Below are positions 55,187 to 64,000 of a stretch of 64,000 nt of DNA, one piece after another (positions within the stretch are counted from its first letter, which is position 1; every line of letters begins with the position of its first letter). A program made the translations under genes and the position numbers. This DNA is from Syngnathus acus. Lineage: Eukaryota; Chordata; Actinopteri; Syngnathiformes; Syngnathidae. The stretch is from assembly GCF_901709675.1 (NCBI RefSeq), contig NC_051108.1, positions 2,356,001-2,420,000 on the forward strand, in the 5' to 3' direction. The notes beneath the pieces were generated by a model. It had not been told where the DNA came from and did not search any database. It saw nothing but the letters and a program-made list of their open reading frames with translations.

Positions 55187-56801
55187 CATCTTTTTTAAGC
55201 ACTGATACATCTGCTGGGTGGTTCTTCAATGTGCCGTTGCAATAGTTGAACGTTTCTGCTTGGTAAAAGAATGTTAACAACTTAATATTGCAGCTTTTCG
55301 GGAACTGGCCACGAGGTGGCGCCATTGAGCCTTGAAACGAAATAGCGCTTCTACGCAAGCGTATTACTGCCGCATTAAAAAAGAAACTTCAGCATGACGT
55401 CGTAAATACTCGTTTCATGGACTTACATCGTCTTAAAATAATTGCGAGCACGTAATACTGACTTTTTTTTGTGTCAACAAGCTTCCGTAAGTTCTGTTTT
55501 TTAATTTCCTCCCAAGTGCAATTTTGCCCCCCTGTTGGTGATAAAGCCAAATGCCACCAAATGGGGGCGCTATGTCGTTTAATGCCACCTCAATGCACAA
55601 TATATACCTAAATAGAGTATCAATGGGCAGTTAAAATGCATGCCAAACATTTTAATTAAATGTGTAAGCAACATGTTGTGAAGCTCGGGAAAGGGAGGAG
55701 GAGTGAAGCCTGTTGTTGAGGAACCTTTGGGACACCATGGAGTTAGTTATTTTGCACTTCGTTATCTCCTTTTAGGTGCAAGCCTAAGGGGACTTTTTCA
55801 CAGTTGAAACATTTGTCAAATTTAAACGTGCAGTAAAAAAAAACAGGACGTTTTTATTCAACCCGCCTCTTCAAAAACAAGTTAAAAAAAAATCTAAACA
55901 AACTACTCTGTTGTGGTAAACAGCTGCTCATCTTACCTTCCGATGTGACCATTAAATATTCATGCATGGAAAATGTGTTTAATTGCAGACGGACAGCACA
56001 ATGCAAAACGCGGCTGGCAAGCGAATTTGTGCACTTTTTTATTCGCTTGGCAAAAAGCCGCAGGGAAAATGTCGGCGCCATCTCCTGCAGGTAAGTCACT
56101 TTTATATCCTCAATTATGCTCCAATATTACAAATGTTGCTCCAGTGAAACACCACAGACTCGTCAAGAAATTGTTTAACTTTACGTGTTTGTATGTAAAG
56201 ATCATTTTAAGGACGCAATTCAACACTGGAAAGACCATAATCGATCAGATTCGAAGGGGTCCCCTTCCTGACAATCAATTTTTTTTTTTTTAAATCATTT
56301 CAAAAAGAAACAAAAGAGTCGACATATAGGTGAAACGATAAGAAGATGATGCACTAACCTTTTAGGTCCAAAATATAACCGAAAAATTGATTTAGTCATC
56401 CGGAAGTGGTTAGTTTCTTTACCATTGTGCGCTTTTTTCCCCCCTGCTCTGGTCTGTCCTAAAACGCCCCTCTACATCCTATGACGTCACCGATATTGCG
56501 TTCGACCATGAATCCTGTTTGTCAATACTATTTAGTCTTTGAGAAAAGGTTTTATTTCTCTCTTTCGGGTGGTGTGAGGCCATTTAAACCAGTCGGGTAG
56601 TGGGAAAAATAAACTTGTTAAGATAACTCCCGGTGCAGACTATTTTCTGATGCTGGTTTTTCAAAGCTCGTTTTTAACCCCGTGAAAATAACAAATGTAA
56701 TTTTCAGAGTCAAACGATTCTTTTAAAGTATGTTTGGAAAATTGTGAGCGTGCAACAAAGGTTTGGCGACAAATGCGTGCTGAAATAAGAATCTATGCTT
56801 A

Positions 56802-56811
56802 GCGCATGCGC
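56802..56811. promoter_or_regulatory. Isolated NRF1-type palindrome
   Basis: GCGCATGCGC is identical to the core near the tram2 promoter, but no gene start is visible beside it. It is 2.6 kb before the lin28b start codon. Confidence 0.3.
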
Positions 56812-59138
56812 GCTTTTAAGGACGTATGCAAATTTTTCGTTTGTTTAATTTTGTAATCAACGAAATATGACAATCTGACGTATGAAATCGTTCTCTACCT
56901 GCATTGAAAAGTTTTGCAAAAAGGAAAAAAAAGTCTTGACTCAAGTTGATGTTCATTAAAATTGAGACAATTAACGGGGATTTATGGGGGAATAGGGGGA
57001 TGATTAAAATAATCGACAAAGTAATCCCATTTCTGCTTGGCGAAACGGTCAAGTGAGATTAGAAAGACTTGTGGGAGCGAGCTACCTGCTTTGCCCCCAA
57101 ATGTTTACACATCTCATGTGGTGGGATATAAGAAAGGTGAAGGATTGGTGGCTGGAATGCATGAAATAAGCGACAAAAACAACCCCCCCTGCTCACTTAA
57201 AAAATGAAAAGCGAGAAACGAACTCAATGAACCCCTTTGAAGTGCATTGACAGCAAGTGAGGGTAGAAAAGAGACATTTCCTCTGGGAGCCTACCCAGGC
57301 TTGCCTGCATGCATGTGGGGGTTGGGTCGGGTTAACTGGGGTGAGGGAGTCCAAAGTTGGAATAGTAGTCAAGCAGCTCAGGAATCTCCATGTGTGCCCC
57401 AATACAACTTACTTGATGTTACTTACCCAAAGGAAACATCTTTGTGCCAGGTGACATCACCTGGTTTTTATTTCATGGGAATTAGGAAAAGCTAAATAAG
57501 ATTGCTAGGGGTAGCTTCTTTCATGAGAAAAAAAGCATTGCCCCCCCAAATGCACTTATTGAGCAATTAAGACATTAAACTATATGTGGCGAGAAACATT
57601 TGAAGTTTTGCTCCGTGTTTGTATCGTGCTTTATAAAACTTGAGAAAATGCTGATGTAATGACGATAAAAATCTAACAATAATAGTTAACTTGAAAAATG
57701 TGTTTGGATGGATGGATTTTGGCAATGTCATTAATCAACACAATCCAAATATATTCTTTTTATTTGAATTCACCTATATGAATCAAATAAATTCCTAACG
57801 GATTATAATGAGTCGCAAAATAACTGATAACTATCATCCACCCCGGTAATCGTTTTGCTTCCACTGCAAGCCTCTTCCAAAACGGGCCTGCGTGAGCGTG
57901 TGCGCGGGGGCCGGGCCGGGGTTGGGCCTAGGCGGGCTCGGGCCCGGGCCTGACTGTGTGTGGGTGGCTCATTGGCCGATGGGGGTTGAACTTGTGAATT
58001 CCGGAGGGTGGGCTTTGAGCTCTTTGGTGGGTGGAGATGGGCTTGTTGTTGTTTCACTCGCCATTCCTTGCAGCGTGCCCCCTCCTTTCTCCTCGTTCCT
58101 CCTTGCACGTCTTGGGAACGCGCACCCCGATTCTAGACTGGGCGATCAGATGGCAGGTTTCCTCATCCAATTTCCGTATTGACTTCCTCCATCACAAGAT
58201 GTACAACTTTACACCTTGCATTCATTTTCCCAAGCAGGAAAATGGCATGTGTGGAATTTGGGGCATTTGCAAGTAACTATACCAATGGAGAATAACAATA
58301 GCTTTAGAAAATGATTATAAATAGATTATTAAATAATACACAATATTTATTCATGTACAATTGGATGGCAATTGCAGCAGATAACGTTCCTCACGTCCCA
58401 AGGCTGATTTGAGAATGACAGGCGACTAAGAACGTCACCGTTTTCAGCAGGTTTGTTTTTCTGGGTTTTCCAGTCACATTCCAGAGTTGTGAGTTCAGCT
58501 CTCCACTGCAGTGCCCACTAAAAAAGATACAAGGAGGTGACTTGAGCTCGCAGAGCGAGCTAAAAAACAACACGGAGAGCGCACACAGGAAAACAGACCA
58601 GATATTTAGGGAAGAAATTGCAAAAAAAATAAGCAATGGGACGCTCCAGGTTTTACTCGTTTCCTTTCTGTATGCAGTCACAACATAACAGTATGACATC
58701 CTTACAGTTCTTTTTATCTTTTATTGGAGGGATATACACCCCTTAAAATAGATATATTTGATTGTTGTCATTTAGTCATAAATAAATATTAGATTTAAAA
58801 ATAAAGAAAATGAAGCATGAATAGAATACAGCTCTATGCTATTTTTGTACACATTTAGTGCCGCTAAATCCATTCCAACACATGCCCCACGTCACGTGCC
58901 CCAACACCTTACTTTTAAATACCTGAATTTTAAGAAGGTTGCTAGTTTAATTCCTACACTAAGTAGCATAAGGAGAGAGTTGCTCAGTGGAAGTGGGGGG
59001 AAAAAAAGAAAAATACTGCAATTGGCAAGGTCACGTGTTCTTACGACGAAAACGGCCACAGCCAGGTCGGCAGCCAATCAGAGCGCGGAAGCTCGGCGGA
59101 GGGGGCGGGGTCCGTTGCGAGAGTGGGAAGGCGAGTGA

Positions 59139-59144
<6 letters not shown>

Positions 59145-59169
<25 letters not shown>

Positions 59170-59170
59170 T
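59145..59170. repeat. (GA)n run in the lin28b upstream region
   Basis: A purine-only GA dinucleotide run about 260 bp before the lin28b start codon, inside CpG-rich DNA. GA/CT tracts are common in vertebrate promoters and 5' UTRs. Confidence 0.75.
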
Positions 59171-59423
59171 GCGAGTGTGGGTTGTGGATGTGGGTGGCTC
59201 ACGCTAGCACAGAGCAAAGGTGCAGCTTGCTAAGAGGAAAGCGGGGGGCTCCGAGGGAAGCCCGAGGGCCAACATGACACCCGGCCGAGCCACGCACGCC
59301 GCAGCATGCGTGGCCCCACAACGGGCATGACGACGTCGGATTCATGGTGACCGCTGCAGCAGCGCTCGCTGGCTCCACAAGGTTCTCGACCACAACTTGG
59401 CCGCAGAGGGTCCGCGGGGAAAC

Positions 59424-60020
59424 ATGGCCGAAGGTCCCCCTACTCTTATTTTCTCTCATTTTTAAACCGAATAACGTGAACGAACTGGCCTGCAAATGTT
59501 CCGAAGTGTCCACTCGCTTGTTTGTTTGTTGTACGTGCGCGTTCGCGTTTGAACGAGCGCGCGAAAGTGTGTATTTGGGAGTCCAGTAAAGCACGTCCAA
59601 CATGTGTGCAGTACACCTGCATTTTGGACCAGCATCGCCCAGAACTCCCCACGAGGAGTACAAACAACGTGTACAAAACAAGGGGGTAACTTTTAAGCGA
59701 GGCCTTTGCTCAAACGTGGAACTAAACATACTGTTTTATGAACGGCGTGACGACTAGTTTCGGGAATTACCACCGGCCGCAAACGTCACTCAACCTCACC
59801 ACCTCCACTTCATTGAAATTGCTCACTTTTATTCTTCTTTTTTTGTTTCCAAGGAGGACCCACCAGGTCCACTGAGCAGGAGGAACGGGCTCGACCCCAC
59901 GTCCGGTCAGGATCAGGCTTCTGCAAATGGTTCAACGTCCGCATGGGCTTTGGATTTATCTCCATGACCAGCAGCGAGGGGACCCCCGTCGACCCTCCTC
60001 TGGATGTTTTCGTCCACCAA
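59424..60020 (+). CDS. lin28b: Lin-28 homolog B, first two coding exons (3'-partial)
   Basis: Exon 59854-60020 encodes the start of a LIN28 cold-shock domain: FCKWFNVRMGFGFISM, then DPPLDVFVHQ at the donor. The LIN28B cold-shock exon also breaks right after VFVHQ. That exon begins with two bases of a split codon. A short exon 59424-59433 (ATGGCCGAAG, MAE plus one base) followed by GT supplies the missing phase and recreates the family start MAEGG. LIN28B binds let-7 precursors through the cold-shock domain and two CCHC zinc knuckles, blocking let-7 maturation. The knuckles and the rest of the cold-shock domain must lie beyond the window. FGFISM and the prep/prdm1 neighbourhood favour lin28b over lin28a. 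The exon 1 donor (GTCCCC) is weak, so exon 1 is less certain than exon 2. Confidence 0.88.
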
Positions 60021-60272
60021 GTAGGTGGTAACACACGCACACACACACAGGCGTTGTGGCGATTATAACAGCATTTACTACAAGCTCAGATGTTTTGCAT
60101 CAGGCAAACGTGTGATGTGATCACGCGTTGTCCACGGCCTGAAAAAAAAAAAAAAGGAGACAAAACACGCCTTATTTCCTCTCTTGGCCACATGCTGCAA
60201 GTGTAGTTTCCTCCTCCTCCTCCCTCCTGCCTGCAGAGGGAGGAGAAGTGTCTCCCACTTGGCCCCGCAGGG

Positions 60273-60350
60273 TTCCCACGGGTGCTTGAAATTCTTGGAA
60301 ATGCTTGAATTTCAATGCTGGAATTTGGAAGGTCGGAAAAGAATAGTCGT
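60273..60350. repeat. Dispersed repeat fragment (GCAGGGTTCCCAC start)
   Basis: GCAGGGTTCCCACGGGTGC followed by repeated CTTGAAAT/CTTGGAAAT phrases resembles the start of a repeat family I know to be common in fish genomes. The assignment is by pattern only, and the other end is not visible. Confidence 0.35.
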
Positions 60351-60783
60351 ATGAGTGCTTCCTATTTAGACGCAGTAGTTTGCTTGTTAGATGGAGGCCT
60401 GGAATGCAATATATGGTGATGAGACTGCCCATAAAACTAATAGGTTTGGAAAGGTATATATTTTGCATGATGTGGAAAAAACGTTTTGAGTATTGGTGAA
60501 AAAATGACATATAGTGCTGCTTTGTAAACTGGTTAATACATGTGTATGAATTATATTAGTAGTTCTAATTTTGAGTGGAGTAAATCTGCCATTAGGATGC
60601 TGGAAAAGCTTACAAGTTGATGTTAAAAGCGCTTTAAAATGTATGAAATTATTTTTGGGAATTATTTCTTTCCATTATGATGTGAAAGAAATTATTTTAA
60701 GAATGTGCACAATATGAAAATTTGACAAATTACAACTGTTGTTTGATGCTAAGGAATCGTGAATGGCATACAAGATCATCTCG

Positions 60784-60825
60784 GGTTGCAACTAACGATT
60801 ATTTTGTCGATGAATCGGACAAAAA
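60784..60825. repeat. Fragment of a fish MITE-like repeat
   Basis: GGTTGCAACTAACGATTATT followed by TTGTCGATGAATCGG matches the GCAACTAACGATTATTTTGA..CGATTAATCG theme of dispersed short DNA-transposon repeats. Only one end is recognised. Confidence 0.4.
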
Positions 60826-61838
60826 ATGTATTCATTTTTGTCCCTTTATTTAAAATCGGGAAATTATTTCATTTTTGCAGTGTAGAAAATGCACAAATGT
60901 AAATTCTGATTTGGTTACTGGTCTGAAATATCCATAGGAAAATTCTACAAAAGCAGATGTTTGCAAATGTATTATTTTTTGATAAAAAAAATAATGCTGC
61001 TCATATATATATTTTTTTGCAGGCTTTTTGTTTAGAGTTTGTCTCCCTTCTTGTATCCGCTCGACTTCTTTCGCAGCCAATCTCACTACATCCTCTTTCC
61101 TCTGTTCAATTGCCCTTTTTACGGCCTTGTTTTTAAAGTGGAAATTAGAAAAGGAAGGCGGAAGAATGCCAGTTTCATCATTTCATTTTCATTTGCCTTA
61201 ACTTTGCACATTATGGGTGAGATAGAAGCAGCCATGTTGTAACATAAAGTCAAATCAGTGCTATTTAACTCGTGGCAAAACATAAATCTTGGCGTGGGGT
61301 GGCCATCGACCTCCACCGGCGTTCACGTTGACGCGGCGCTGCATCGCTTTCATGCCCCCTGTTCCTCTTAATGGACTCTGTGTCTAAAAATAGAAAGTGG
61401 CTCCAGTGAGAGGAGTGCATTACTATATCCGATCTGACCGATTGGCTTGCGTTGTTGTTTTTTTTGTTCTCTAACGGATAGATAGAATTTGATTTTTAAT
61501 AGGAAAGCGGAAATAAATCCACAAGCTGAGGCAGGAAGAAAAGATGTGTGTGTGTTTCTCAGAGAACGGGAGGTCTCTTCATCTCGGCTCTTCTATCTGA
61601 TCACTTCCTTTTCAGTGTGTGTGCGCACGCTCGTGTGTGTATGGGCTCCCGCTGGGACATGGAGGGGTGCGCGCTCTCCTCGGGAATTCTTTAAAGCGAG
61701 AAGAGGAATTTCTTTAAAGACAAAAAAAAAAAAGGCAGGAGGGTTGGCTATGGGGTTTTGAGGTGGGGGGGGTTGCCCTTTGTTGGTAATCAGGGTGCGG
61801 ACCGTTCCTCCAGAGAGTGTGTGTTCAATTAACAGCGC

Positions 61839-62044
<206 letters not shown>

Positions 62045-62866
62045 AACCAGGTTGCATGGGAAGTGTTGGAAGCTGTCTCAGGTTCGGTGTGTGTTTGTGT
62101 GTTTGCGTGCTAGTGCGCGCCCACGAGAAGAGCCGAGAGTGTGTTTTTGTGCAGTGAGGTTAAAGTGGGCCCCTAGTGAGATTAACCTCTGGTCCATGTC
62201 ACCGTTTGGCATGCAGGCCCCGCCCCCTTCCTGCCTCCAGATAGCTAGCGGCAGGCTTTGTCTCTCGGCTATCTCACCCAGGGCCGCGCCGCCACTGAAA
62301 AATGGCCGAAGAAGAAAGATGTGGTCACGTGACCTCCTTCTATTTTGTGGGAGTCGTGTCGGCCATGTTTTAAGCGCGTGTGGTTTTTGTGCAATTTTGC
62401 GGTTTGCGCAGTCTGCGCGATTTCCTTTGAGGTATATGAAATGTGTTGGTTATAAATTTCTATTTTGACCCAAATGACACATAATAGCATTTGAAAACAA
62501 TTCTCTATTAAATATTCAGTGTAAAAAGAAAAGAAGATTCATGCATTTTTTTAAAATGAGCATTGATTATTAGCCATTCACGATGAATAATACATCGCGT
62601 GTGTTGGTGAGAGTAGGTTGACTTGCACGGCTTTCCACCCGCAGTCCGTCTGCAGCTATGAAATATGAAATGTCGGTAGCAAAAGTCGATAACAACACAT
62701 CGAACTTCAAATGATTTGTCTTCTGTGGCGGCTCTTATATGGTGTTTTGATGCTATTTTTTTTTTTTTTCTAGGTTTGTAACAACCATGCTAATTTCTGC
62801 TAGCCCATCTATGGTGCATCACATTATGTAGTTAGCATTAAGCTAGCAGACGAAACTCTTATCTTC

Positions 62867-63372
62867 TAGGGGTGTAACGATTCATCGATACACATCGATT
62901 AATCGATATAATGCTCTACGATTTGTTGGCATCGATACTAAACGTAAACATCGATCTATATCGCCCGTTTTTGACCTCGGACATTAGACGCGACTTTATT
63001 TTGAAATCCAGTTCATTGTTGCTTGCTTCCTCTTTCCGGGAGCAGTGCCGGCGTGTTGTGTTGTGAGCAGAGCAGGCACGTGAAAGGGGAGCCGACAACT
63101 ACGCGGCAACTGGGCTGGTGCTATGGCTAGTGTCCAAGAAGACGAGGAAATTCGCTCCCCTTTGGGCTTCAAGTCATTCGTTTGGAAGCACTTTGTAATT
63201 TCCTAAATAAAGAGTTTGCAGTACGTTGTTGATTTTGCGTATGAATTGTTATAAATCGTGATGTATCGTGAATGAATCACAGCAGGCTTTAAGATATCGG
63301 CAAATATCGTATCGTGTATCTTGGTATCGATATGATATCGTATCGTTACAAAACCCGCGATTTACACCCCTA
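62867..63372. mobile_element. hAT-like MITE, about 506 bp
   Basis: The ends TAGGGGTGTAACG and TTTACACCCCTA are inverted copies of each other for about 12 bp. The 5' TAGGG suits the hAT YARNG end. Both flanks inside are dense in ATCGAT-type palindromes. No coding capacity is visible, so it is non-autonomous. I could not find an 8-bp target duplication, and the right end abuts the CCCTAA satellite. Confidence 0.65.
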
Positions 63373-64000
63373 GTTTGTAACCCTAACCTTGATTTAAAAC
63401 CCTAGTCGGAAACCCTAACCCTAGCTTGAAACCCTAATTAGCAATGGCAAAACTCCTTGGAAACCCTGGTCGGAAACCCTAACCCTAGTTTTGAAAGCCT
63501 AGTTAGAAACCCTAATCTTAGAAACCCTAAAAGTAGTTTGAAACCCTCGTTGGAAACCCTAACCTTAGCTTTAAAACCTAGTTTGTAACTCTAAGCTTGG
63601 TTTAAAACCCTAGTCGGAAACCCTACCCCTTGTTTGAAACTTTAATTAGCGATGGCAAAACTCCTTGGAAACCCTGGTCAGAAACCCTAACCCTAGTTTT
63701 GAAAGCCTAGTTAGAAACCCTGATCTTAGAAACCATAAAAGTAGTTTGAAACCCTCGTTGGAAACCCTAACCCTAGCATTAAAACCAAGTTTGTAACCCT
63801 AACCTTTGTTTAAAACCCTGGTCTGAAACCCTAACCCTAGTTTGAAACCCTAAATAGCAATGGCAAAACTCCTTGGAAACCCTGGTCGGAAACCCTAACC
63901 CTCGTTTTGAAAGCCTAGTTAGAAACCCTAATCTTAGAAACCCTAAAAGTAGTTTGAAACCCTCGTTGGAAACCCTAACCCTAGCTTTAAAACCTAGTTT
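63373..64000. repeat. Telomere-like CCCTAA satellite with 208-bp higher-order period
   Basis: Phrases of the type GGAAACCCTAACCCTAGTTT recur every 15-30 bp. A distinctive segment, GGCAAAACTCCTTGGAAACC, recurs at 63441, 63649 and 63857 (including its GCAAT/GCGAT lead), giving a 208-bp higher-order period. CCCTAA is the complement of the vertebrate telomere repeat, but here it is degenerate and interspersed. The array runs off the window. Confidence 0.9.

Larger units (their letters stand above)
54893..59423. other. prep 3' UTR and prep-lin28b intergenic region
   Basis: After the prep 3' UTR (to about 55200) there is no recognisable exon for 4 kb. Notable items are an NRF1-type palindrome at 56802-56811, a very GC-rich block at 57900-57955, and a CpG-rich stretch with a (GA)n run at 59145-59170. 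The last is probably lin28b promoter and 5' UTR. Confidence 0.6.

Noticed and set aside
63373-64000. Possible CRISPR-like repeat array
   Set aside because: The repeat phrases are degenerate, spacers are not unique and the DNA is vertebrate. It is a telomere-like satellite.

Overview
This window is vertebrate nuclear DNA, almost certainly from a teleost fish. Its genes are split by GT-AG introns, many only 60-80 bp long, and every recognisable protein has a close vertebrate homologue. It also carries tRNA-derived SINE and hAT-like repeats of the kind common in fish genomes. I could not determine the species. Orthology calls rest on motifs and intron phases read from the sequence and on recalled family knowledge; no database search was run.

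Layout from left to right. (1) 4865-21330 (+): the last seven coding exons of eva1c, a SUEL-lectin membrane receptor; exon 1 lies before the window or was not recognised. Its large introns hold a full SINE and two decayed LINE reverse-transcriptase relics. (2) 23320-25903 (+): efhc1, a ciliary microtubule protein with three DM10 domains that ends before the usual EF-hand region. (3) 26951-29611 (-): tram2, an ER translocon-associated protein, convergent with efhc1. (4) 30041-30114 (-): a tRNA-Ile(AAU) gene. (5) 30907-34046 (-): xkr5, an XK-family membrane protein. (6) 34512-38702: a 4.2 kb element bounded by ~125 bp inverted repeats. It is filled with about eleven ~232 bp tandem units, each carrying a 90-nt perfect-looking hairpin and a DR1 nuclear-receptor-like motif. 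(7) 39259-45874 (-): a divergent prdm1 (Blimp-1) paralogue with PR domain and five zinc fingers. (8) 50778-54892 (+): prep, prolyl endopeptidase, complete in 14 exons. (9) 59424-60020 (+): the first two coding exons of lin28b. Its following intron runs off the window and holds a ~200 bp (GT)n tract, an hAT-like MITE and a telomere-like CCCTAA satellite with a 208 bp higher-order period.

These genes do not form an operon or a shared pathway. The order prdm1-prep-lin28b matches the human 6q21 cluster and efhc1-tram2 matches human 6p12, so this is a conserved vertebrate synteny block with xkr5 between the two parts. I found no evidence for an undescribed coding system. The most unusual structure is the satellite-filled inverted-repeat element between xkr5 and prdm1.
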